Below are positions 26,967 through 34,269 of a stretch of 64,000 nucleotides of DNA, in pieces; the stretch's first letter is position 1; each line of letters opens with the position of its first letter. The notes under the pieces are model-generated. The model had not been told where the DNA came from and did no database searches. It worked only from the letters and a program-made list of their open reading frames with translations. The position numbers and the translations under genes are program-made. The stretch comes from Massilia sp. PDC64 (GTDB taxonomy: Bacteria > Pseudomonadota > Gammaproteobacteria > Burkholderiales > Burkholderiaceae_D). The DNA lies in the NCBI RefSeq assembly GCF_900101265.1, contig NZ_FMZS01000009.1:248001-312000 (forward strand), in the 5' to 3' direction.

Positions 26967-28208
26967 TTAGCCGGCGAGGAACGCGTCGGCCGCCTGGCGC
27001 ATGATGCGATCCGCTTCCGCGATCTGCTCGTCGGACACGACCAGCGCCGGTGCCAGGCGGACGACGTCCGGACCGGCGATCAGCAGCATCAGGCCCAGTT
27101 TTTCCGCGACCTTGGTGTAGTCCTTCGACTTGCCCTTGTAGCCGTCGGCCATCGGCAGGCCGAGCAGCAAGCCCTTGCCGCGCGGCTGGGTGAACAGCTG
27201 CGGGTAGTCGGCGGCCAGCTTTTCCAGGTTCGCGAAGATCTTGGCGCTTGCCTCGCGCACGCGCGCCAGGAAGGCCGGCTGGTTGATCTGCTCGATCACG
27301 GCCAGTGCCACCGACGTCGCCAGCGGGTTGCCGCCGTACGTGGTGCCGTGGCTGCCGACGGCCAGGTACTGGCCGATCTCGTTCGTGGTCAGCATCGCGC
27401 CGATCGGGTAGCCGTTGCCCAGCGCCTTGGCCGAGGTCAGGATATCCGGGGTCACGCCCACGTTCATGTAGTCGTAGAACGCACCGGTACGGCCCACGCC
27501 CGACTGCACTTCGTCGAAGATCAGCAGGGCGCCCGTCTTGTCGCACAGTTCGCGCAGCGTCTTCAGGAATTCGATGTCGCCCGGGATCACGCCGCCTTCG
27601 CCCTGGATCGGCTCGACGATCACGGCCGCCACGTCATCGCCGATGGCGGCGCGTGCGGACTCGATGTCGTTGTAGTTGATGTGGTTGATCTCCGGCGGCA
27701 GCGGCTCGAAACCTTCGGTGTACTTCGACTGGCCGCCGACCGACACGGTGAACAGCGTGCGGCCGTGGAACGAGGAATAGCACGACACGATGCGCGACTT
27801 GTGCGGGCCGAACTTGCCGTGCGCGTACTTGCGCGCCAGCTTCAGGGCCGCTTCGTTCGCTTCCGCGCCCGAGTTGGCGAAGAAGCAGCGCTCGGCGAAC
27901 GTCGCTTCGATCAGGGCCGACGCCAGGCGCAGCACCGGCTCGTTCGTGTAGCCGTTGCCGACGTGCCAGAGCGTATTGGCCTGGCGGGTCAGCGCCTCGA
28001 CGACGACCGGGTTGCAATGACCCAGGCTGCTGACGGCGATGCCGGAGGTGAAGTCGAGGTAATGCTTGCCGTCCTGGTCCCAGACGTCCAGGCCCGACGC
28101 GCGCACGGGCACCATCGCGGCGGGTGCGTAGGTCGGGACGAGCACCTCGTCGAAAGTCTGGCGTGTGACAGGCCGCGTGGCGACACCCGAGTCGAGCTTA
28201 GCATTCAT
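26967..28208 (-). CDS. astC: Succinylornithine/acetylornithine aminotransferase
   Basis: The 413-residue class III PLP aminotransferase converts succinylornithine to the semialdehyde and can also act on acetylornithine. The PLP lysine lies in LTSAKALGNGYPIGAM and the Asp in LIFDEVQSGVGRTG. It is the first gene of the ast operon, in the same order as Pseudomonas aruC-F-G-D-B. ATG 28208 is chosen for its GAGGAAAA ribosome site; an in-frame upstream start (28226) overlaps that site. The promoter and probable ArgR site must be in 28209-28346. Confidence 0.94.
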   Translation of the reverse strand: MNAKLDSGVATRPVTRQTFDEVLVPTYAPAAMVPVRASGLDVWDQDGKHYLDFTSGIAVSSLGHCNPVVVEALTRQANTLWHVGNGYTNEPVLRLASALIEATFAERCFFANSGAEANEAALKLARKYAHGKFGPHKSRIVSCYSSFHGRTLFTVSVGGQSKYTEGFEPLPPEINHINYNDIESARAAIGDDVAAVIVEPIQGEGGVIPGDIEFLKTLRELCDKTGALLIFDEVQSGVGRTGAFYDYMNVGVTPDILTSAKALGNGYPIGAMLTTNEIGQYLAVGSHGTTYGGNPLATSVALAVIEQINQPAFLARVREASAKIFANLEKLAADYPQLFTQPRGKGLLLGLPMADGYKGKSKDYTKVAEKLGLMLLIAGPDVVRLAPALVVSDEQIAEADRIMRQAADAFLAG

Positions 28209-28346
28209 GACGTTTTCCTCATCCAAATAAAAGGTTGCGCGGACTCCAGCAGCCGCGCCGAGCGACTCATTATAGAGAAGCCAAACCTTGCCGTTCTTTC
28301 CAAACTGCGACAGGCATTTTCATTTTTGGACGAGCAACAATTGCTC

Positions 28347-28462
28347 AAATTCGGGGTCAGGTCCCATTTATTTTCAAACTTCGCCCAAGCTGCGGCGATG
28401 CTCGGCCTATGTCGGCCAACATCGGCGACTTTGCAAAAATAATGTGCTCTGACCCCGAATTT
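28347..28462. repeat. 116-base inverted-repeat miniature element
   Basis: Perfect 14-base inverted arms (AAATTCGGGGTCAG at 28347-28360 and its complement at 28449-28462) flank about 88 bases. Similarity extends inward as TCCCATTTATT versus GCACATTATT. The right arm covers the TAA stop of the regulator gene that ends at 28461. The shape suggests a MITE or REP-like element, possibly of the kind mobilised by Y1 transposases; no transposase is present. The family cannot be named from one copy. Confidence 0.65.
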
Positions 28463-29399
28463 ATTGGCTCAGCTTGCGCTGCCGTTCTTCGCGGGGCGTA
28501 TTGCCGAACAGCGCCCCGAACGCAGTCGAAAAATGGGAGCCGGACGAGAACCCGCACATCAACCCCACCTGCACGATGGAGTAATTGGTGTCGCGCAGCA
28601 GCTGGCGCGCCCGTTGCAGGCGCAGTTCGAGGTAGTAGCGGGACGGCAGGCTGCCCAGGTATTGCTTGAACAACCGCTCCAGCTGGCGGCGCGACACGCC
28701 CGCCAGTTGCGCGATCTCGTCGGTCGACAGCGGTTCCTCGATGTTCGCTTCCATCAAAGTGACCGCCTCGGTCAGCTTGGGCTGCAGCACGCCGAAGCGG
28801 GCCTGCAGCGCCACGCGCTGGCGCTCTTCCGGGCCGCGCACGCGGTCCACGCACAGGATTTCCTTCACCTGCGCCTGCACCGTCGCGCCGAACAGCACGT
28901 CGACGAGGGTCAGCGCGAAGTCGATGCTGGCCGCGCCGCCGCAGGACGTCAGGCGCGCGCCGTCGATTTCGTACAGGTGCGGGCTCAGCAAGGCCTGGTC
29001 GGCGCGCATGTCGACGTCGGGATACAGCGACCACGGCAGCGCGGCACGCGCACCGTTCAGCGCGCCCGCCTCCGCGAGCCACAGGACGCCCGCGCCGACG
29101 CCGCCCCAGCACGGCGCGGCGCGGCAGCGCGCGACGACCGTGCGCAGGTTGGCGGGACGCAGCCCGGCCTCGGCCTCGTCCGCGACGAGGAGCACGAGGT
29201 GCCAGTGACGCTGGTCGGCCGCGAATTTGTCGGGGGTGCGCACATCCACGTGCAGGCGTTCCGGCCCCAGCACCTTGGCCGCGAGGCGCAGCGGCTGCAC
29301 GAGGCCGGACCACGTCAGCGAATCCGGCTCGCCCGCATGCACGAGCAGCACGCGCAGCGGCGCCTCCTGCGCGAGGCGGGATAATTCAAGCTGCTGCAT
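28461..29399 (-). CDS. AraC/GlxA family regulator, candidate arginine regulator (ArgR type)
   Basis: The 312-residue protein has an N-terminal DJ-1/GATase1-like domain (LRVLLVHAGEPDSLTW to about residue 185) and a C-terminal AraC helix-turn-helix pair (SRRQLERLFKQYLGSLPSRYY and VGLMCGFSSGSHFSTAFGALFG). Pseudomonas ArgR, the activator of the aru operon and of gdhB, has the same two-domain plan and also lies beside the operon. Control of the adjacent ast genes by this protein is therefore inferred. Its stop codon lies inside an inverted-repeat element. It follows an EamA transporter gene by 18 bases and may be cotranscribed with it. Confidence 0.85.
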   Translation of the reverse strand: MQQLELSRLAQEAPLRVLLVHAGEPDSLTWSGLVQPLRLAAKVLGPERLHVDVRTPDKFAADQRHWHLVLLVADEAEAGLRPANLRTVVARCRAAPCWGGVGAGVLWLAEAGALNGARAALPWSLYPDVDMRADQALLSPHLYEIDGARLTSCGGAASIDFALTLVDVLFGATVQAQVKEILCVDRVRGPEERQRVALQARFGVLQPKLTEAVTLMEANIEEPLSTDEIAQLAGVSRRQLERLFKQYLGSLPSRYYLELRLQRARQLLRDTNYSIVQVGLMCGFSSGSHFSTAFGALFGNTPREERQRKLSQ

Positions 29400-29417
29400 T
29401 GAGACAGGAAGGGATCA

Positions 29418-30332
29418 TCACTCGGGGGCGAGCGCGGCGGCCGGCCGGCTTTCGGCATTCCATTGGCTGACTATCATACCGGAGATCAACAATGCCGCGC
29501 CGAGCCAGCCCCGGCCGCCCATCGCCTCGCCCAGCCAGAAGTAGGCGAAAAACGCGGCACCGCCGGGTTCGAACGCATAGATGACGGCCGCCTCGTTGGC
29601 GCTCGTGCGCGCCTGGCCCCAGGCCTGCATCGAGATGATGGCGGCCGTGCACAGCACGCCGAGATAGGCGAAATTCGGAGAATAATGCGCGAGCCCGTGC
29701 CCGATGTAGGTCCAGTAATTGGCCGCCTCTTCGACACCCAGCGCACCCCGCGGCACCTCGCGCGCGAACAGCCACAGCGCGGCGCACAGGGCGACGGTGC
29801 CGATCTGCGCGGCCGTCACGGTCATCAGGCGGACGGCACGACGGGTGTAGATCTCCATGACCTTGATGTAGGCGCCGAACGTGAGCGCGGCCAGCAGCGC
29901 GAGCGTGTCGCCACGGCCCCAGCCGCCGCCGCCATCCCAGCACAGCGAGACCAGGCCGGCGATCGCGAGCAGCAGCGCAACGACGATGCGGCGCTCCGGC
30001 AGGCGCCCGCCGAGCAGGCCCAGCAGCGGCACGACGAGCACATTCAGGCCACAGATGAAGGCGTTGCGGTTCGAGGTCGTCAGGGCAAGACCTTCCACCT
30101 GGAACAGGTAGCAGAAGAACAGCAGCAAGCCGAGTATTCCGCCCAGCATGACATCCGTGCGGCGTGCGCGCCACAGGAACGGCGACAAGAGCGCCGTCGC
30201 GATGGCGAAACGGGTCAGAATGATCCAGACGGGAGAAAAGTATGCCGTCAGCTCCTTCATCGCAGGAAACGTCGTCCCCCACACGAGGACGACGACGACG
30301 AGGGCGAGGATGCCGCGCAGATGCTGGGTCAT
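29418..30332 (-). CDS. EamA/DMT family transporter
   Basis: The 304-residue inner-membrane protein has ten hydrophobic spans and two EamA repeats (VVLVWGTTFPAMKELTAYFSP and the C-terminal EPGGAAFFAYFWLGE). The family mostly exports amino acids, metabolites or drugs. ATG 30332 is chosen because the longer frame would begin at a TTG. It is the first gene of a unit with the ArgR-type regulator, and it diverges from a MarR gene 98 bases away, so either regulator might control it. Substrate unknown. Confidence 0.88.
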   Translation of the reverse strand: MTQHLRGILALVVVVLVWGTTFPAMKELTAYFSPVWIILTRFAIATALLSPFLWRARRTDVMLGGILGLLLFFCYLFQVEGLALTTSNRNAFICGLNVLVVPLLGLLGGRLPERRIVVALLLAIAGLVSLCWDGGGGWGRGDTLALLAALTFGAYIKVMEIYTRRAVRLMTVTAAQIGTVALCAALWLFAREVPRGALGVEEAANYWTYIGHGLAHYSPNFAYLGVLCTAAIISMQAWGQARTSANEAAVIYAFEPGGAAFFAYFWLGEAMGGRGWLGAALLISGMIVSQWNAESRPAAALAPE

Positions 30333-30430
30333 GAAATGTGAAAAAAAGTCTGGCAAGATTGCTATGGTAACGGACGCGACCGCAACGACGAAGACTGGGG
30401 CCGGCCCGCGCTGGCGGCTATAATCGTTTC

Positions 30431-30901
30431 ATGGGTGAACGATATCTGAAGAGTGTGCGCCTGCTGGCCGAATGCCTGCAAGGGTTCGAGCGCTTCGTCG
30501 CCGAACCGGTACGCCGGCATGGGCTGACGCATCCGCAATTCGACATCATCGCCACCCTCGGCAACACACCTGGCATGACTTACAAGGAACTGGGCGAGCG
30601 GACCCTGATCACGAAGGGGACGCTGACCGGCGTCATCGACCGCCTCGAACAGAAAGGACTCGTGGAACGCGCGCGCAATTGCGACGACAAGCGCTCGTTC
30701 CGCGTGCGCCTGACGGCGGACGGGGATACCCTGTTCCGCACCGTGTTTCCGGCCGTGGTTGCACACGGCAAGCAGCTGTTCGCCGATTATGGCGACGGCG
30801 ATTTCGAACAACTGGACCATGCGCTGCGCCGCCTGCGCACCCGGCTCGATGCGCCGGGCCTGGTCTCACCGGGCGGGCACGTTCCCGCCGACGAAGGATG
30901 A
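30431..30901 (+). CDS. MarR family transcriptional regulator
   Basis: The 156-residue protein has the MarR winged helix: LTHPQFDIIATLGNTPGMTYKELGERTLITKGTLTGVIDRLEQKGLVERARNCDDKRSFRVRLT holds the recognition helix and wing. The DDKRSF motif of the wing is standard. It is divergent from the EamA transporter, a common MarR target arrangement. Its stop is one base from the next ATG, so the two genes are translationally coupled. Ligand unknown. Confidence 0.9.
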   Translation: MGERYLKSVRLLAECLQGFERFVAEPVRRHGLTHPQFDIIATLGNTPGMTYKELGERTLITKGTLTGVIDRLEQKGLVERARNCDDKRSFRVRLTADGDTLFRTVFPAVVAHGKQLFADYGDGDFEQLDHALRRLRTRLDAPGLVSPGGHVPADEG

Positions 30902-30902
30902 T

Positions 30903-31184
30903 ATGAAGACAGCACTACTCGAAGGTAAAAAGCCTCCCCATTTCGACAAGCACATCATCGGCAACCTGCTGCTGGACGTGGCGACGCCCGCTGAAGTGCG
31001 CGAAGAACCGATGCTGATCGGCGTGCGCAACGATGCCGGCGAGATCTACCGCCTGATCGGCGCCGCCACCCTGAACAGCTTCATGAACGCGGTCGAGGAA
31101 TTGTTCGACCTCGGCCTCATCGACGAGCTGCAGGACACCGAGGAACCGAAAGACGGCTGCGACGCCATTTTCAGCGAACCCTGA
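30903..31184 (+). CDS. Small conserved protein of unknown function
   Basis: The 93-residue product is not recognised. It has no signal peptide or membrane span. Its sequence is acidic at the C-terminus (IDELQDTEEPKDGCDAIF) and contains a hydrophobic amphipathic region (IGAATLNSFMNAVEELFDLGLI). The ATG at 30903 follows the MarR stop by one base (TGATATG), so it is probably translated by reinitiation. Coupling suggests a shared role with the MarR protein, but none can be proposed. Confidence 0.75.
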   Translation: MKTALLEGKKPPHFDKHIIGNLLLDVATPAEVREEPMLIGVRNDAGEIYRLIGAATLNSFMNAVEELFDLGLIDELQDTEEPKDGCDAIFSEP

Positions 31185-31213
31185 CGAATTGTCCGGGGGT
31201 ATAATTTTTTCCC

Positions 31214-32050
31214 ATGGACAGAATCGACGCCCTCAAGAGCATTGCCGCGCAGGCCGGGCGCGGCGACCTCCACTTCCCCACCCACGTCGACGCGACGCTC
31301 AAGTTGCAGCGCGCGCTGACCGACCCGGATTGCCACATCGACGACGCGGCGCGTCTGGTGCAGACGGAGCCGCTGCTGGCCGCCCGCACCGTCGCCATCG
31401 CCAACTCGGCCGCCTATAACCGCTTCGGCAACGACGTCACCAACGTCAAGGCGGCCGTGCAGCGCGTGGGCTTCCGGACGCTGGGCGCGCTCGCTGCCGC
31501 CGTCATCGTGCGCCAGCTCGCGAGCGAAATCCACGATCCCGAACTGCGTGCCAAGGCCGACCGGCTCTGGCTGCACTCGACCCATGTGGCCGCGCTGTCG
31601 CAGGTGATCGCGCGGCGCGTGTCGTTCGTCGATCCGGAAACGGCGATGTTCGCCGGCATCGTGCACGAGGTCGGCGGCTTTTACCTGCTGTCGCGCGCCT
31701 CCGAGTTCCCGGGCCTGCTGGACGGCGGCGCCGACGAATGGATCGAGCATGGAGAAACGGCCATCGGCCGCGGCGTTTTGCTCAAGCTGGGCGTCCCCGC
31801 CCCCGTGATGGGCGCGATCGAAGCGCTGTGGAACGGCATGCGCGCCCTGCCGCCGGAAACGCTGGGCGACACGCTGCTGCTGGCCAACGACCTGTCGCCC
31901 GTCCCGTCGCCGCTGCTGGAGCGCGACCTGGGCGTGTCCGGCATGCAGGTCAGCGCCACCATCGATTTCGCCGTCGGCGAAGGGACCTTGAAAACCATCC
32001 TCCAGGAATCGGAGGATGAAGTGAACAGCCTCACGGCCGCCCTGGCCTGA
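31214..32050 (+). CDS. HDOD domain protein
   Basis: The 278-residue protein has an N-terminal HDOD domain, a non-catalytic relative of HD phosphodiesterases found in bacterial signalling proteins. LHFPTHVDATLKLQRALTDPDCHIDDAARLVQTEPLLAARTVAIANSAAY is the usual start, followed by NVKAAVQRVGFRTLGALAAA and AGIVHEVGGFYLLSRASEFPG. No output domain is visible. It starts 29 bases after the small unknown protein and is followed by a weak hairpin (32072-32092). The partner protein is unknown. Confidence 0.9.
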   Translation: MDRIDALKSIAAQAGRGDLHFPTHVDATLKLQRALTDPDCHIDDAARLVQTEPLLAARTVAIANSAAYNRFGNDVTNVKAAVQRVGFRTLGALAAAVIVRQLASEIHDPELRAKADRLWLHSTHVAALSQVIARRVSFVDPETAMFAGIVHEVGGFYLLSRASEFPGLLDGGADEWIEHGETAIGRGVLLKLGVPAPVMGAIEALWNGMRALPPETLGDTLLLANDLSPVPSPLLERDLGVSGMQVSATIDFAVGEGTLKTILQESEDEVNSLTAALA

Positions 32051-32246
32051 CTTCCGCTCCGCGCTTCGGGACCGGCCGCTTCATGCGGCCGGCGTCGTTT
32101 CATGCATATGTGACTTTTCAGTCATTTACTTTCATCTTGTTACATTCCTTACCGTTTAAGAACTTCTCTTAGGGAAACATGGTGCTATCTTGGCCATATT
32201 GCGATTCACGACGAATCGCGAGCCCGAGAACACCAAGGAGTGAACC

Positions 32247-32765
32247 ATGAAGAAACTGCTGCTCGCACTGATCGCCACCTCCGCCGTCGCCGGCGCCGCC
32301 CAAGCCCAGACCACCACGCCGCACGCCTATGTCGGCATCGGCGCCGCCACCGCGGACAACAAGTCGACCGACGACTACAAAACGAGCGCCAAGATCTACG
32401 GCGGCTACGAATTCGACCAGAACTGGGGCGTCGAAGCCGGTTACACGAACTTCGACAAGCAGGACATCCCCGGCGGTAACGTGAAAGGTTCCGGCACCTA
32501 TGTCGCCGGCAAGTACAGCCTGCCGCTGGGCGAGCGCTTCACCGGCTACGGCAAGCTGGGCGTGTCGTACAACGAGCGCAAGCTGAGCAGCAACACCCTG
32601 GGCCAGGTCAACAGCTACGACACGGGCCTGTACGGCGGCGTCGGCGTCGAGTACAAGCTGAACCAGAACCTGGCCCTGAACGCCGAGTACGAGCGCTACG
32701 GCAAGGACAAGGCGCTCGGCGCCAAGGCCGACGTCTACACCGTGGGCCTGAAATACGGCTTCTGA
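32247..32765 (+). CDS. Small outer-membrane beta-barrel protein (OmpA-like porin family)
   Basis: The 172-residue product has a signal peptide ending AQAQT and an eight-strand barrel pattern: alternating strands such as YVGIGAAT, KIYGGYEFDQNWGVEAGY, GYGKLGVSYNER and GGVGVEYKLNQNLALNAEYERY, ending in the terminal Phe (VGLKYGF) needed for outer-membrane insertion. It has no peptidoglycan-binding OmpA domain. A strong AAGGAG site lies 8 bases before the ATG. A terminator follows at 32821-32856. Role in the membrane is unknown. Confidence 0.9.
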   Translation: MKKLLLALIATSAVAGAAQAQTTTPHAYVGIGAATADNKSTDDYKTSAKIYGGYEFDQNWGVEAGYTNFDKQDIPGGNVKGSGTYVAGKYSLPLGERFTGYGKLGVSYNERKLSSNTLGQVNSYDTGLYGGVGVEYKLNQNLALNAEYERYGKDKALGAKADVYTVGLKYGF

Positions 32766-32820
32766 TCCTCCGCAGCACCGCGGCCCGGCTGGGCCGCAAC
32801 TCTCTCCCATACCCCCTCTC

Positions 32821-32856
32821 CGCCCCGCGAGCCTCGTGTTCCCGGGGCGTTTTTTT
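32821..32856 (+). terminator. Rho-independent terminator of the barrel gene
   Basis: A stem CGCCCCG/CGGGGCG with a 15-base loop is followed by seven T. It is in the 469-base region without protein-coding genes (32766-33234). Confidence 0.8.
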
Positions 32857-32871
32857 GTCCGCAAGACGGTC

Positions 32872-32946
32872 AAAAAAAAATGCCCGCTCCAGGGAGCGGG
32901 CAAAGTCCAAAACTAGGGATGTCCTGAAAGAGACGAGTCCATCTTA
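32872..32946 (-). ncRNA. Candidate small RNA, copy A
   Basis: Read on the minus strand, this unit starts with a 44-base block (32903-32946) that is identical to one in copy B. It ends in a 9-base-pair stem (TGCCCGCTC/GAGCGGGCA) followed by nine T, a textbook Rho-independent terminator. No open reading frame fits. Upstream, an 18-base gap precedes a shared CGCACAGAG word (32965-32973). The candidate 5' end near TAAGAT and the promoter are inferred; whether it is transcribed alone or as part of a longer secF 3' transcript is unknown. Confidence 0.6.
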
Positions 32947-33056
32947 GTTCCCCTGGCTCGGACACTCTGTGCGTTGACTCACATTTGTTAAATATTTTGA
33001 CTAATGTGTGCCCAATCGCAAAAAAGAATGGATCCGTACCGGTCCGCCGGCCTGAC

Positions 33057-33132
33057 AAAAAAAAACCCGCTCCTTGCGGGAGCGGGTGAAGTCCAAAACT
33101 AGGGATGTCCTGAAAGAGACGAGTCCATCTTA
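33057..33132 (-). ncRNA. Candidate small RNA, copy B
   Basis: The same plan as copy A: the identical 44-base block (33089-33132), then a terminator stem ACCCGCTCC/GGAGCGGGT and nine T on the minus strand. The stem sequence differs slightly from copy A while the 44-base block does not, which points to selection on the block. The shared upstream CGCACAGAG is at 33152-33160, 19 bases away. Copies A and B are 186 bases apart in the same direction, downstream of secF and its own terminator. Confidence 0.6.
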
Positions 33133-33170
33133 AGGCAGCCCTAAGCCGGCGCTCTGTGCGCTGTTTCACA

Positions 33171-33216
33171 CAAAGTAAAAAACAAAAGCCGCCGCGGCCA
33201 GGCCGGGCGGCTTTTG
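33171..33216 (-). terminator. Rho-independent terminator after secF
   Basis: On the minus strand the stem CAAAAGCCGCC/GGCGGCTTTTG is followed by a T-rich run (TTTTTT at the left end). It ends the queA-tgt-yajC-secD-secF transcription unit, 19 bases after the secF stop, and isolates the two small-RNA candidates from it. Confidence 0.85.
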
Positions 33217-33234
33217 CATTGACGGAGACTGTAA

Positions 33235-34257
33235 TTACACGACGGCGCCGTCCGTTTCGTCCTTGGCCTTGATCGGCTTGATCAGGTCTTCGCGCTTGAC
33301 GCCCAGCCACATGGCGATGGCGGCCGCGACGAACACGGACGAATAAATACCGAACAGGATACCGATGGTCAGCGCGACGGCGAAGTAGTGCAGCGTCTGG
33401 CCGCCGAAGAACAGCATCGACAGGACCATCATCTCGGTACAGCCGTGGGTGATGATCGTACGCGAGATCGTGCTCGTGATCGCGTGGTCGATGACCTGGG
33501 TCACGGACAGCTTGCGCTCCTTGCGGAAGGTTTCGCGGATCCGGTCGAAGATCACGACCGATTCGTTCACGGAGTAACCCAGCACGGCCAGCACGGCGGC
33601 CAGCACGGTCAGCGAGAATTCCCACTGGAAGAAGGCGAAGAAGCCCAGGATGATGACGACGTCGTGCAGGTTGGCGACGATCGCCGCGACCGCGAACTTC
33701 CATTCGAAGCGCACGGCCAGGTAGATCATCACGCCGACGACCACCATGATCAGGGCGTTCAGGCCGTTCTGCGCCAGCTCGTCGCCGACTTGCGGGCCGA
33801 CGAATTCCACGCGTTGCAGGCCCAGCACTTCCGCGCCCGCCGCGTTGACGCAGCTGGTGTGGGCGACCTTTTCTCCCTTGTCGGTCGTGATCTCGACCTG
33901 CTTCGGCGTCCCGGCTTCTGCCGCGCACAGCGCGTTGAACACGGTGGCCGACGTGCCCGAACCGGCAACGTCCTTGCGGATCGGCAGGCGCAGCATGATG
34001 TCCTGCGCGGTGCCGAAGGTCGCCACTTCCGGCTGCTCGTAGCCCAGCTTTTCGAGGCTGCGGCGGATCTTTTCCTGGTCGGCCGCGTGCGGGTAGCGCA
34101 GCTCCATCACGGTACCGCCCGTGAACTCGACCGAGAAATGCAGGCCCTTGGTCACCAGGAAGAACACCGCGGCGACGAAGGTCAGCGCCGAGATCACGTT
34201 GAAGATCAACGCGTGGCGCATGAACGGGATGTCCCGTTTAATCTTGAAAAATTCCAT
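33235..34257 (-). CDS. secF: Protein translocase subunit SecF
   Basis: The 340-residue inner-membrane protein works with SecD and YajC to assist SecYEG export using the proton gradient. Six spans are visible, with the periplasmic P4 loop after the first span, starting at VEFTGGTVMELRYPH, and the conserved FEWKFAVAAIVANLHDVVIILGFFAFFQWEFSLTVLAAVLAVLGYSVNESVVIFDRIRE. Length is within the usual range. The gene starts 12 bases after the secD stop. Confidence 0.97.
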   Translation of the reverse strand: MEFFKIKRDIPFMRHALIFNVISALTFVAAVFFLVTKGLHFSVEFTGGTVMELRYPHAADQEKIRRSLEKLGYEQPEVATFGTAQDIMLRLPIRKDVAGSGTSATVFNALCAAEAGTPKQVEITTDKGEKVAHTSCVNAAGAEVLGLQRVEFVGPQVGDELAQNGLNALIMVVVGVMIYLAVRFEWKFAVAAIVANLHDVVIILGFFAFFQWEFSLTVLAAVLAVLGYSVNESVVIFDRIRETFRKERKLSVTQVIDHAITSTISRTIITHGCTEMMVLSMLFFGGQTLHYFAVALTIGILFGIYSSVFVAAAIAMWLGVKREDLIKPIKAKDETDGAVV

Positions 34258-34269
34258 GTTCTACCCCGG

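Noticed and set aside
32974..33000. A plus-strand TTGACT-like promoter in the sRNA region
   Set aside because: The next TTGACT-like word is not followed by a good -10 at 16-18 bases and no plus-strand gene or conserved block follows.
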